Assembly (NCBI RefSeq): GCF_001524445.2
Contig: NZ_CP013417.1
Coordinates: 558,001 to 622,000 of the forward strand
Source of the DNA: Burkholderia savannae
GTDB taxonomy: Bacteria > Pseudomonadota > Gammaproteobacteria > Burkholderiales > Burkholderiaceae
Reading direction: 5' to 3'
Length of the DNA stretch: 64,000 bases
In this document: positions 38,362 through 47,580 of the stretch, in pieces
How the letters are laid out: every line of letters starts with the position of its first letter
Position numbering within the stretch: position 1 is the first letter of the stretch
The notes under the pieces: generated by a model
Told to the model about the DNA's origin: nothing
What the model saw: the letters and a program-made list of their open reading frames with translations, nothing else
Databases searched by the model: none
Position numbers and translations under genes: made by a program

Positions 38362-39198
38362 TCACGTGGAGCGATGCGGCGTGAAAGGAACCTGCCGGAT
38401 GTTGCCGCGGCGCGCAATGATCGCCGTGCTTTCCGGGATCTTTTCCCACGCGTCGTGCAGGTCGACGAGCGGCTCGGACAGCACGAGGAAAGCGTCGTCG
38501 CCGATTGCCTGGATGCGCGGATCGTGCGGATACAGCTCGTGCAGATGGTGGAACGACGCGCTGTGAAAGAGCGAGCGCGAGTCGCGCTCGCTCGAATAGC
38601 GGACCGCGACGACCTGCTCGCCGTCGGTCGCGCAGACGGTCATGTTGAGCGGCGCGTCGACGCGATGATGTGCGCCTGCATCCTCGATCGTTCCCGCCAT
38701 TCGCTCGAGCGCGGGCAGCGGATCGTGCTCGAGCCCGAACGTGAGCGCGAGATGGAACATCACTTCGGAGTCCGTCGAACCTTCGATCGACGCGAAGAGC
38801 GCGGGATCGATGCGCATCATCAGCTCGCGCCGCAGCGTGTGATAGTGACGGATCAGCCCGTTGTGAGCGAACAGCCAGCGGCCGCGGCGAAACGGGTGGC
38901 AGTTGGTTTCCTGCACGGGCGTGTCGGTCGCCGAGCGAACGTGCGCGACGAAGAGCGGCGAGCGGATCGCACGCGCCGCTTCGCGCAGGTTGCGGTCGTT
39001 CCATGCGGGACTCACGCAGCGGTAGAGGAACGGAATCTCGTCGGGTTCTCCGTACCAGCCGATGCCGAAGCCGTCGCCGTTGGTCGTCGTCGCGCCCATC
39101 CGCGAATGCAGGCTCTGGTCGATCAGCGAATGCTTTGCGCGAAACAGCACGGTTTCGAGCTGGATCGGATTGCCGGTGTAGGCGAGCCAGCGGCACAT
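38362..39198 (-). CDS. Class II glutamine amidotransferase (YafJ-type)
   Basis: A 278-residue stand-alone glutaminase domain. The start is the ATG at 39198 so that Cys2 (MCRWLAYTG) becomes the N-terminal nucleophile. A GAGGTG lies just upstream. NGDGFGIGWYG, HVRSATDTPVQETNCHPF and WLFAHNGLIRHY are the class II glutaminase segments. No synthase domain is attached, so the acceptor is unknown. YafJ/Gat-II homologues are poorly characterised. Confidence 0.9.
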   Translation of the reverse strand: MCRWLAYTGNPIQLETVLFRAKHSLIDQSLHSRMGATTTNGDGFGIGWYGEPDEIPFLYRCVSPAWNDRNLREAARAIRSPLFVAHVRSATDTPVQETNCHPFRRGRWLFAHNGLIRHYHTLRRELMMRIDPALFASIEGSTDSEVMFHLALTFGLEHDPLPALERMAGTIEDAGAHHRVDAPLNMTVCATDGEQVVAVRYSSERDSRSLFHSASFHHLHELYPHDPRIQAIGDDAFLVLSEPLVDLHDAWEKIPESTAIIARRGNIRQVPFTPHRST

Positions 39199-39354
39199 CG
39201 TAAGCACCTCCGTCGAACGCGCGCGGGCGGATCGATCGCCGCGATCATCGTGATCGCCGAGATTCGCCGCGCAGACTGCGATGTGCGAAGCCTAGCCGAT
39301 TTTGCGCGCGCCTGCTGCTAGGCGGCTCTGGGCCGAGCGCGGCGCAAAACGAAA

Positions 39355-39382
39355 CGGGCCGCATGCGCGCGCATGCGGCCCG
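39355..39382 (-). terminator. Perfect 28-base palindrome, probable manC/capsule operon terminator
   Basis: CGGGCCGCATGCGC and its exact reverse complement abut at 39368/39369. Read on the minus strand the hairpin is followed by TTTCGTTTT, and it lies 80 bases after the manC stop. It probably ends the minus-strand capsule operon. Confidence 0.8.
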
Positions 39383-39461
39383 TTGCCGGGGCGGCCCCGT
39401 TTCGTCACGCATCGTCACGCTCCGCCCGCGCTCGCGCGCGTGCGGAGCGCGGCTCGACGCG

Positions 39462-40892
39462 TTATGTCGCGGACGTGCGTCCGTACGTATCCTCGAAGCG
39501 AACGATATCGTCCTCGCCGAGGTACGCGCCCGACTGGACTTCGATCAGCTCGAGCGGAATCTTGCCGGGGTTCTTCAGGCGGTGCGTGGCGCCGAGCGGA
39601 ATGTAGGTGGACTGATTTTCGGTCAGGATGATTTCGTTGCCGTCGTTCGTGACGAGCGCGGTGCCCTTCACGACGATCCAGTGCTCCGCGCGATGATGAT
39701 GCATCTGCAGGCTCAGTTGCGCGCCCGGATTGACGACGATGCGCTTCACCTGGAAGCGGTCGCCCTGATCGATGCCTTCGTACGAGCCCCACGGCCGGAT
39801 CACGCGGCGATGCGTGACGGATTCGTGCCGGCCCGACGCGTTCAGCCATTCGACGACCTTCTTCACGTCCTGCGCGCGGTCGCGATGCGCGACGAGCACG
39901 GCGTCCGCGGTTTCGACGATGACGATGTTGTCGATGCCGATCGCGGCGACCATTCGATGCTCGGCGCGGATGTACGAGTTCTCGACCGAGTCGGTGTATA
40001 CATCGCCGATGAGCGCGTTGCGCTGCGCGTCGGTGGCCGCGATGTCGGCGAGCGCGCTCCACGAGCCGATGTCGTTCCAGCCGAGATTCGCGGCGACGAC
40101 GACGGCTGCGCGCTCGGTCTTCTCCATCACCGCATAGTCGATCGACACGTTCGGGCTTGCCGCGAACGCTTGCGGATCGAGCCGCAGGAAATCGCAATCG
40201 CGCTTCGCCGCATCGAGCGCGAGCTCGGCCTGGCGCGCGATGTCGGGCGCGTGGCTGCGCAGCTCGTCGAGATACGTCGACGCCTTCAGCATGAACATCC
40301 CGCTGTTCCAGTAGTAGCCGCCGTCCGCGACGAAGCGCTCGGCGGTCGGGGCATCCGGCTTCTCGACGAACGCGTCGACGCGATAGACCTGCGCGTCGCC
40401 CGCGAGCGCCGCGCCGCGGCGGATGTAGCCATAGCCGGTGTGCGCCTGCGCCGGGGTGACGCCGAAGGTGACGAGATGCTCGTCGGCCGCGACGGTCGCC
40501 GCCGTCTTCACGACGTCGACGAATGCGGCTTCGTTGTCGATTGCGTGATCGGACGGCAGCACGAGCAGCAGCGCATCGGGCGATTCGCGCAGCGCGAGGA
40601 GAGCGGCGATCGCGATCGCGGGCGCGGTGTTGCGCCCCATCGGCTCGAGGACGATCGACGACGGCGTGATCCCGACCTGGCGCAACTGCTCGGCGACGAG
40701 GAAGCGCTGCTCGTTGTTGGTGACGACGATCGGCGCGCCGATGCCTTCGACGTCGCGTACGCGCAGTGCGGTCTGTTGGACGAGCGTGTTGTCGCCGGTG
40801 AGCTTCAGATACTGTTTCGGATAGCCGCCGCGCGACATCGGCCAGAGGCGAGTGCCGCTGCCGCCGCACAGGATCACCGGAAAAATGTTCAT
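39462..40892 (-). CDS. manC: Mannose-1-phosphate guanylyltransferase / mannose-6-phosphate isomerase
   Basis: A 476-residue bifunctional ManC/AlgA-type enzyme making GDP-mannose (and isomerising Fru6P/Man6P). The nucleotidyl-transfer signature ILCGGSGTRLWPMSRGGYPK is at the N-terminus, and FVEKPD lies mid-protein. The C-terminal cupin isomerase domain contains QMHHHRAEHWIVVKGTA. The start is the ATG at 40892. It is the last gene of the minus-strand capsule operon but uses the strong GC-rich codon bias of the core genome, unlike its neighbour kpsC. In the pseudomallei group manC borders the capsule I locus. Confidence 0.94.
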   Translation of the reverse strand: MNIFPVILCGGSGTRLWPMSRGGYPKQYLKLTGDNTLVQQTALRVRDVEGIGAPIVVTNNEQRFLVAEQLRQVGITPSSIVLEPMGRNTAPAIAIAALLALRESPDALLLVLPSDHAIDNEAAFVDVVKTAATVAADEHLVTFGVTPAQAHTGYGYIRRGAALAGDAQVYRVDAFVEKPDAPTAERFVADGGYYWNSGMFMLKASTYLDELRSHAPDIARQAELALDAAKRDCDFLRLDPQAFAASPNVSIDYAVMEKTERAAVVVAANLGWNDIGSWSALADIAATDAQRNALIGDVYTDSVENSYIRAEHRMVAAIGIDNIVIVETADAVLVAHRDRAQDVKKVVEWLNASGRHESVTHRRVIRPWGSYEGIDQGDRFQVKRIVVNPGAQLSLQMHHHRAEHWIVVKGTALVTNDGNEIILTENQSTYIPLGATHRLKNPGKIPLELIEVQSGAYLGEDDIVRFEDTYGRTSAT

Positions 40893-41160
40893 GAATGACC
40901 TCGGTTTGCAAAGCTGTTCTGGCTCGTGCCGCTGAACCAGTGGTTTTCGATTCTTTCGACGCGCCGGCCTGCCTTGTTTCGTCGGCCGATTTTCAACTGT
41001 CAGGATGATCTTGGCGAATCGCATTTCGCCGTGCGATTCGCCATCGTGCGTGCGATAGTACATTACGCATCCAACGCCAAGCCTTCACGAGCGGCCGCGC
41101 TCGATTGCCGCGCACCCGCTCCAGCGGCCGAGGTACCCAATGGCGTCCTTCAAAGAGCGC
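40893..41160. other. Spacer between kpsC and manC; join between host-like and cassette-like DNA
   Basis: The 268-base gap is long for this packed operon. Base composition changes across it from host-like (manC side) to cassette-like (kpsC side). It may carry a separate manC promoter. No gene is recognised. Confidence 0.45.
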
Positions 41161-43095
41161 TTACCTTCTTTGCACCTGCCGCTGCCGGGCGACTGCCCAA
41201 AGCAAATGCTTGAGTACATTGCGGGTCCAGCGAAATGCTTTGCGAAGGGCTCGATGTGGATCGTCGCGCACATGCTCCAATGGCCGTGCCGCGAGCGGAG
41301 CCAGTTTCCGCACCACTGATTCGGGCGTAACATAAAGCTCAGTGCTCCAATTCCAGTAGATCGGATAACGTAACAGAACGCCGGCGACCAGCATCTCGAG
41401 TGTAAGCGTGCGCCGTCGCCACGGTATCGGCCGGATTGCATCCGACGTGAGTCCCCATCCAGCGTAAAAAGGCAAGCCGTATGTGAAGACTTTTTTTCCA
41501 CGTAGTAGCGCATCGAAACCAGCGAGGGACGATAGCGTGTGCACTTCATCCGCGTACTCGATGAGCGAAAGCACATCAGCATCGGTGTCGACGACGTCGG
41601 CCAAGCGATACGCGTCAACGAGCCCGATTCGGTTGCCGGAAAGTACGTCCGGATGCGGTTTATACACAATGAATCCATCGGGATTACGCGCGCGCACTTC
41701 GCGAAGCAAGGCCTCGGCGGAACCGAACAGGCTCGTGCCGAAGCGGATCGACGCATCGTCGGCCACTTGACCGGGCACGAGCAATAGCGCTCTACCGGCT
41801 GGCGCGCGCCAATTCGGTTTCCGTCGGCCAAGGTTGTATTTCGTGACTCCCGAGCGCACGATCAACTCCCGCAGCGCTTCTGCACGCACGAGTTCAGCAT
41901 TATCAAATTGCGTCTCATTGAGGATGTCCGTCAGATCGCTGGGCCCCCGTGCATCGAAATAGATACCGCGCCGGTCGATGACCTGACTCAGCGGCGCACT
42001 CATGTCCGAGCCCAGGCCCAGTGAGTGGAAAAAGCCATCTTCCATGCGAATGACGCGGGCACCTGGCGCAATGCTTTCGACATGTTTGCTGCCCCACAAT
42101 GCAATCCACTCGTTCGGACTTACCGCGCGAGGCGAATGCGGCCAGCGCAACGTGCCCCCGCCGGCGCTGAGAAATGGTGTCGCAAATGGGCGCTTCCAAA
42201 GTTGAAAGCGCACGCCGGCGATATGAGCGTAATCGCTGAATCGGTCGCGGATCGCGTACTGCAACTCGATGCTGTCAAGCACTTGATCGAGGCTGCACGG
42301 TTCCTCACTGTCTGGGGCCATGTAGTGCGACAGCCGCAGATAGACGGCCTCGAACAGTGCGGCGAGAGTCGGACGCGCGCGGCGCTCGGGCAAAGGAATG
42401 TCATCCTGTGTCAGTCCCCAGCCCGCGTAAAAAGGCTTGCCGAAAACCCGCACTGGTATACCGGCAATCAGGGCCTCCAAACCCTCGAAAGCGTCGACCG
42501 TGTAGACATGGTCAATTTGGCTCAAGACGGAAAAGAAGTGGTATCCCTGTTCAATCTTGCGTGCGCGTTCGGGAAACCGCGGCGTGAGCTGCCACGCCCC
42601 GGACGCGTTGTCCGAAGATGGCCACAGCCACAGTTCTGCGTCAGGATGTTCGTCCCTCGCCGTGGAGAGCATTCGCAGAAATGTTGTGCTCCCCCCGAAG
42701 CCAGCGCATTTCCGCTGATCGATGAGCAGAATTCTGCGCATGCGTGGTACGACCGACAATCCTGCGGGACACCCGCGCCTTACAGTCCGCTCGCGTCCCG
42801 CTCCGGTGAGGACGAGACGCTTCATGAGCCGCACCACATCGGGCGATTCACCCAGCGCCCTGTCATGCGCGAAGAGCCGGTTTAGCGCGTCGCACATCGT
42901 TGTCTGGGGATTGCCGCGATAAGGCGGCGCGAACCACGACAACATCGGCACACCGGCCGCGCCTGTTGACCAGATGGGCCCTGGCATAATCACTACCGCG
43001 TCATCACGAACGATGCGCGCAAGCTTGAGCAGAAGCTTGCCGTGAAAGCGGTCCGTTCGGGTTGCGCAGCCTTGAACGCAAACTGGAATTTTCAT
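41161..43095 (-). CDS. wcbA: Capsule polysaccharide linker synthase KpsC-like (WcbA)
   Basis: A 644-residue KpsC/LipA-type protein. Two related glycosyltransferase domains are visible as a duplication: VFGKPFYAGWGLTQDD at about residue 220 and TYGLPFYAGWGLTSDA at about 560, each after a VHT/VYT-type segment. KpsC proteins are beta-Kdo transferases that build the poly-Kdo linker joining group 2 capsules to phospholipid. KpsS starts that linker and is encoded at 54932. The gene lies 31 bases after the heptose kinase. The symbol follows B. pseudomallei gene order and is an inference. Confidence 0.9.
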   Translation of the reverse strand: MKIPVCVQGCATRTDRFHGKLLLKLARIVRDDAVVIMPGPIWSTGAAGVPMLSWFAPPYRGNPQTTMCDALNRLFAHDRALGESPDVVRLMKRLVLTGAGRERTVRRGCPAGLSVVPRMRRILLIDQRKCAGFGGSTTFLRMLSTARDEHPDAELWLWPSSDNASGAWQLTPRFPERARKIEQGYHFFSVLSQIDHVYTVDAFEGLEALIAGIPVRVFGKPFYAGWGLTQDDIPLPERRARPTLAALFEAVYLRLSHYMAPDSEEPCSLDQVLDSIELQYAIRDRFSDYAHIAGVRFQLWKRPFATPFLSAGGGTLRWPHSPRAVSPNEWIALWGSKHVESIAPGARVIRMEDGFFHSLGLGSDMSAPLSQVIDRRGIYFDARGPSDLTDILNETQFDNAELVRAEALRELIVRSGVTKYNLGRRKPNWRAPAGRALLLVPGQVADDASIRFGTSLFGSAEALLREVRARNPDGFIVYKPHPDVLSGNRIGLVDAYRLADVVDTDADVLSLIEYADEVHTLSSLAGFDALLRGKKVFTYGLPFYAGWGLTSDAIRPIPWRRRTLTLEMLVAGVLLRYPIYWNWSTELYVTPESVVRKLAPLAARPLEHVRDDPHRALRKAFRWTRNVLKHLLWAVARQRQVQRR

Positions 43096-43126
43096 GAAAT
43101 CGACAACGCGCGTCGTGACGACACGT

Positions 43127-44050
43127 TCAGAATGCGTTGAGCTCCTCTAGTGAAATGGGGGCGGTACCTACCTTGCCGACAACGATACCTGCGGCGCGAT
43201 TGGCCACGTGCGCCGCATCCTCCATGCCGCAGCCTGCTCCTAATGCGACAGCCATTGTTGCGATCACGGTATCGCCAGCGCCCGACACATCGTAGACTTC
43301 GCGGGCCTGTGCCGGGATACGAATGTGCCGGTCGTCGATGAATAGACTCATGCCTTCTTCCGATCGCGTGACGAGGAGGGCTTTGAAACCGAGCCGATCA
43401 CGCAGAGCAAATGCCTTGCTTTCGAAGTCGGCCTCCGATGACGGCGTGCCGACAACCATCGCGAATTCCTCACGGTTCGGCGTGAGTAGCGTTGCTCCCT
43501 CGTATGGCGAATAATCCGCCCCTTTCGGATCGACGAGCACGATTTTTCCTTGCTTCCGAGCCATCTGCATCATCGTGCGCAAGTGTGCAAGTCCGCCTTT
43601 CCCATAATCGGAGAATACGACGACACTGTAACCATCCAACGCCGCTTCGAACGACGATATGAGCGGCAACAGCAATTCATGATCCGGCCGCTCTTCAAAG
43701 TCGGCACGCACGACTTGCTGACCCCGTGCGAGCAGACGAAGCTTGATAGTCGTTTGAAACCTTGAATCGCGATGAAAGCCGCATCTGATGTTCGATTTCT
43801 GGAGCAGTTCCACGAGGTCGTCTCCTGCCGCGTCCGCGCCGACTACCGACATGATCATGGTTTTTGCGCCGAGGTTGGCGACGTTGACAGCAACGTTGGC
43901 TGCACCGCCGGGCGTCGTACGAACGTCGCGGACGAGCACGACCGGTACCGGCGCTTCAGGTGAAATGCGCCGTGTGTCGCCGAACCAGTATCGATCGAGC
44001 ATGACATCTCCTGCAACCAGAACCTTTGCTGATGAGAAGTTCGCGGTCAT
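43127..44050 (-). CDS. D-glycero-beta-D-manno-heptose-7-phosphate kinase-like (HldA/RfaE N-domain)
   Basis: A 307-residue PfkB-family sugar kinase matching the N-terminal domain of HldE/RfaE. Residues about 7-48 read KVLVAGDVMLDRYWFGDTRR, then PGGAANVAVNVANLG. The C-terminal active-site motif YDVSGAGDTVIATMA is intact, with the catalytic Asp in GAGD. The nucleotidyltransferase half of HldE is absent, so it is HldA-like. It would make heptose 1,7-bisphosphate for a nucleotide-activated heptose. No gmhA, gmhB or transferase partner lies in the visible locus. The ATG at 44050 overlaps the upstream GT4 stop by four bases. Confidence 0.88.
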   Translation of the reverse strand: MTANFSSAKVLVAGDVMLDRYWFGDTRRISPEAPVPVVLVRDVRTTPGGAANVAVNVANLGAKTMIMSVVGADAAGDDLVELLQKSNIRCGFHRDSRFQTTIKLRLLARGQQVVRADFEERPDHELLLPLISSFEAALDGYSVVVFSDYGKGGLAHLRTMMQMARKQGKIVLVDPKGADYSPYEGATLLTPNREEFAMVVGTPSSEADFESKAFALRDRLGFKALLVTRSEEGMSLFIDDRHIRIPAQAREVYDVSGAGDTVIATMAVALGAGCGMEDAAHVANRAAGIVVGKVGTAPISLEELNAF

Positions 44051-45201
44051 GAGGTCAACTCTGAAATAAGGTGTTCCGCAATCTCAAAATGTTGTTTCCA
44101 CGTTGGCGCGTGGAATCCCGCCAATCGGGCGATCTGCGCTTTGCGTTCTCTGGAGTCGGAGCGCGTGTAAGCGTCAATGCGGTCCGTCCACGCCGGACCG
44201 TCGAGTGGGTCCAGATAGTCGGGAATCTCTCCCGAAATTTCTCGAAACACGTCGAGATTACTGGCAATCACCGGCACACTTGTCGATAGGGCCTCGATAA
44301 GTGGCATGCCGTATCCCTCGACTAATGACGGGAATACAAGCGCTTGTGCGTGATGCAGATATGTGGCTAAGCCCGTGTCATTGCAATGGGTGAGTTCGAT
44401 GACCTTAGAATTCAGGTTTTCGCAACGGTCGAGCATGTCGATTGCGTTTTCGCATTCCCACCCGCGCCGTCCGATGATAACGAGCACCGGCGCGTGTTCT
44501 CCTAAGCGTTCGACCAACCGCTTCCAGACGTGGAGGAGAAACCAATGATTCTTTCGAGCCTCTATTGTGCCTAACATGACGAAGTATGACTCCGCCATCG
44601 GGCGAACCGCACTCGGCTTTGGCAGGCGCGCAGATGCCAGCGGCGCAACGGCGCAGCGCGGAACCGGCTTTTGGACCTTAGCCGCGTACTCTTCCAGTTC
44701 TCGTTGCGTCGCATGCGAGTTTAAAATGAGCCCGACTTTCGGCGATAGCATTGCCTCGAGTCGTCGCCGATGCACTACAGCTTCCCCTGGGCGGCAGTAC
44801 TCGGGATGCGTGACGGGTATCAGGTCATGAAGAAACAGAACCAGCCTCCAATTGCGGCGCCTTGCCTGCTCGACATAGGTGGGCTGATCGAGCCCGCTAT
44901 GGCCGGTATTGATCAATATTGACGCAGTGCTCCCGCGATCCCAATTACATACATACGCACTGCCCAGACAGCGACGAACCATACTGGTAAAACCGCTGTC
45001 GGAACAATGTAGGGAGTCGTACAGACGCTGAGATTGCCGCTCGTTCAAGACGACCCAGCGCCCCGCGAACCTCACCACAGCGCGCGAACGCGCGCGAAAA
45101 TGTTCGACGTACTCCAGGCCTACCCGGTCGACGCCAGTCGGTAGCAATTTTTGAAGGCGGCGATCCACCAGCCTTGTCACATCAATCAATACTGTGTTCA
45201 C
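44047..45201 (-). CDS. Glycosyltransferase family 4 (WcbB-like)
   Basis: A 384-residue GT-B glycosyltransferase. The N-terminal half is variable and contains NSHATQRELEEYA. The C-terminal donor domain begins YFVMLGTIEARKNH and contains HHAQALVFPSLVEGYGMPLIEA with the ExxGxxxxE-type motif. It probably adds a capsule backbone sugar, but donor and linkage cannot be read. The start is a GTG at 45201, 17 bases after the wza-like stop. It overlaps the kinase gene by four bases. Confidence 0.88.
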   Translation of the reverse strand: MNTVLIDVTRLVDRRLQKLLPTGVDRVGLEYVEHFRARSRAVVRFAGRWVVLNERQSQRLYDSLHCSDSGFTSMVRRCLGSAYVCNWDRGSTASILINTGHSGLDQPTYVEQARRRNWRLVLFLHDLIPVTHPEYCRPGEAVVHRRRLEAMLSPKVGLILNSHATQRELEEYAAKVQKPVPRCAVAPLASARLPKPSAVRPMAESYFVMLGTIEARKNHWFLLHVWKRLVERLGEHAPVLVIIGRRGWECENAIDMLDRCENLNSKVIELTHCNDTGLATYLHHAQALVFPSLVEGYGMPLIEALSTSVPVIASNLDVFREISGEIPDYLDPLDGPAWTDRIDAYTRSDSRERKAQIARLAGFHAPTWKQHFEIAEHLISELTS

Positions 45202-45218
45202 GTGAACGCGTCTCCAAA

Positions 45219-46382
45219 CTACCGTGCCGTATTGACCAGGCTGCTTACGGTGAAGATCGACGACGTCAATATGTTGAGAAACTTTTGCAGCTCGGCTGCG
45301 GGCGCGTTGGCCATATAGAGCACGTCCCTGTTGTTGATCGGAAAGTCCTGGGCGACCAGGAAGCTGCGAGGATCCTTCAAATCGAGTCGGTAGATAACGG
45401 GTATCTTGCCTTCAGCGGTATGTGGCCACGACTCGGCCCGTCCGCCAAGGGTACTGGGATCTTCGAAGCGAAATATGAAAAGCCCTTGCGCGTCTGCTCG
45501 CTGATCGTCCGATCCGCCGATTCGCCCAAGCGCTTGCGTCAGGCTGATTCCCTTCGCTTCAAATTCAACTTCCTGATTTTTGCCGGTCGCGCCGAGTGCG
45601 ATGAAGCTCGACGACTGGTAGATAGCGGTTACGACGTCACCCGGCCGGAGCATGATGTTCTGATTCGGATTCCGGATGATCGAATCGAGCGGCATCGAAT
45701 AGTGTTGTCCGCCCCTCGTGAGCTGAATCGTTATTTTGCTCACGGCCTGTTTTACGCCGCCCGCTGCTGCCAATGTATCCAGCAGTCGTTCTCCTTTGGC
45801 AGTCAGCGGCATGCGCGTACTTGCGTTGACTTCTCCAACGACGGTTACGTTCGAGCTGGTGTTTTTTGTGATTCTTACCAGCACTTGCGGCTGATGGGCT
45901 TTGCCGGTCAACCGTCGCGTGATCGCCTCCTCAATCTCGCGCGGAGTCTTGCTGGCGGCTTTCACAGACCCAGCGAAGGGCACGTTGATCGTGCCCTCTG
46001 CATTCACCATCTGCTCCGGAAAAGTCGTGGCCCGGCTCGCACCCATCTCGTCGCCCAGGCTGGCCGACAACTGGCCGAACAGCGTTGCGGGTGGTGCTTC
46101 CCAAATGGATACCTGGAGTACGTCGCCGGGGCCGACCAGATACTCGGCTACAGGTTGGCTGGGAAAAACCTGAGCGAAGGTCGTGTTCTTCCGTTCGCCG
46201 AGCAGGCGTTGGGTGACACTTTCGTTGATGTCGATGACGGGTATCGGGAGTGCCGCCTTCTGCTCAGTGATGTCCTTCTTGCTTGGTCCGGATGTCGGTA
46301 GCCAGGTTGGGGTAGTGCTGCAGCCTCCAGTCATCAATATCAGCACTGTAACGGCAATAGCCCGCATTGACGAAGTTGCCAT
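45219..46382 (-). CDS. wcbC: Capsule polysaccharide export outer-membrane lipoprotein (Wza-like, WcbC)
   Basis: A 387-residue polysaccharide export (PES/SLBB) protein with a lipoprotein signal: ILMTGGC puts the lipid-carrying Cys near residue 21. YLVGPGDVLQVSIWEAPPAT begins the export domain, followed by SLBB segments (VTVVGEVNAS, MLRPGDVVTA). Such proteins form the outer-membrane channel, with the KpsE-type protein as periplasmic partner. It lies 12 bases after the methyltransferase stop. Confidence 0.92.
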   Translation of the reverse strand: MATSSMRAIAVTVLILMTGGCSTTPTWLPTSGPSKKDITEQKAALPIPVIDINESVTQRLLGERKNTTFAQVFPSQPVAEYLVGPGDVLQVSIWEAPPATLFGQLSASLGDEMGASRATTFPEQMVNAEGTINVPFAGSVKAASKTPREIEEAITRRLTGKAHQPQVLVRITKNTSSNVTVVGEVNASTRMPLTAKGERLLDTLAAAGGVKQAVSKITIQLTRGGQHYSMPLDSIIRNPNQNIMLRPGDVVTAIYQSSSFIALGATGKNQEVEFEAKGISLTQALGRIGGSDDQRADAQGLFIFRFEDPSTLGGRAESWPHTAEGKIPVIYRLDLKDPRSFLVAQDFPINNRDVLYMANAPAAELQKFLNILTSSIFTVSSLVNTAR

Positions 46383-46394
46383 AATTGCGATGTA

Positions 46395-47429
46395 TCAGAG
46401 CGGCTTTTGGGCGAATAAACCGAAACAAGTAGACGGGAAGCCGTCGACAACAAGTTTCAAGTGCGGGTACTGGGGAAACTTTTGTGTGAGATATCCGGGG
46501 TCTCCTGGAAACGGCGGCACATCGAGAAACCAGTCTACCGGGTGGTCGCCGGTCTCGTAGGAAACAGGTGGAACGTCAAAGCCTTGTCGGGCAAGGCGCT
46601 CCCGAAGACGCTCGAAGTCGCTCCGCCTGAAAAGTACTGTGCCCCAGTTGTCGATAGTGTCGGAATCGCTCGCAAAGTTAAATTCTGTCGTGTGGACCGC
46701 AATACCTCCCGGCTTTAAAACTTTCAGCGAATTCTCAACAAACGACAACCCGCGCTCGATAGAGCCAAGATGCTCAAACGCGCACATAGACCAGCAGAAA
46801 TCAAATTGTCCGTGCAGGGAAGACGGTATGTCGTTCATATCGACAAACTGAAGTGAAACGTGCTTGTCAAACGCGTTCCGTGACACCAAGTCCGGTTTCC
46901 AGAGAAGGTCCAAACTGGATGCGTGCTGCGCAGTGTCTTTCCAGCCAGAAGCCGCAGCCGCGTGTGGCATGAGGTCGGTAGCCACTACTTCGACACCCTT
47001 GCTGGCGAAGAGTGAAGGAAGCGGTTCTTCGCCACATGCAAAGCCAAGTCCCTTCACGCCGTGTCGCAGAAGATCGAATGAGTGCAGCGCTGATACGACA
47101 TACGCGAGTTCCCAGACCTTTCTGTGAAGAATTGGTTCGATATGTAGTTCTTGGCAAACTGAACGAAACCAGATTTGATCGAAATCTTTCAGTTCCGTTG
47201 CTTTCCAGTTCCTAGGGAATGGGGATGCGTCGACGCTAATTGATTTGCGCGAAGAATCCTTCTCCAGAAGGAGTCGTGCAAGTAGATACCCATAAACCTT
47301 TAAATTCCATCGAATTGCAAGGTCATTTCGCGTTATTTCGGCTAGCGAATTTATGTTGGGCTGCCCGTTTCGGGTGACGAGCATTACCAATTCTCTTAGC
47401 TGGGTTTCGTCAAGGCTCTTGTCTGTCAT
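46395..47429 (-). CDS. SAM-dependent methyltransferase of the capsule cassette
   Basis: A 344-residue class I methyltransferase. The glycine motif is a variant, GLGFACGEEPLP, at about residue 130, followed by the acidic VVATDLMP. FDFCWSMCAFEHLGSIERGL and LKVLKPGGIAVHTTEFNF give the post-motif segments. About 115 residues precede the fold, with no match I recognise. It probably methylates a capsule sugar or the chain end. That is inference from position between the GT9 and wza-like genes. Confidence 0.82.
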   Translation of the reverse strand: MTDKSLDETQLRELVMLVTRNGQPNINSLAEITRNDLAIRWNLKVYGYLLARLLLEKDSSRKSISVDASPFPRNWKATELKDFDQIWFRSVCQELHIEPILHRKVWELAYVVSALHSFDLLRHGVKGLGFACGEEPLPSLFASKGVEVVATDLMPHAAAASGWKDTAQHASSLDLLWKPDLVSRNAFDKHVSLQFVDMNDIPSSLHGQFDFCWSMCAFEHLGSIERGLSFVENSLKVLKPGGIAVHTTEFNFASDSDTIDNWGTVLFRRSDFERLRERLARQGFDVPPVSYETGDHPVDWFLDVPPFPGDPGYLTQKFPQYPHLKLVVDGFPSTCFGLFAQKPL

Positions 47430-47580
47430 GGATAATGATTCTCAATTTCAAATTAAAGAAGTAAATCTGATGCGTGGTCAAGTAATTTCGGTCACTTGAG
47501 AATTTGATTGTTCAACGGACGATTGATTTATAAATGTGTAGTCATCGATGCTCGAGTGGTTTCGCAATATGTATGTACTT

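Noticed and set aside
40893..41063. N-terminal extension of manC to 41063
   Set aside because: The extra residues do not resemble ManC. The ATG at 40892 starts directly at the conserved nucleotidyl-transfer motif.
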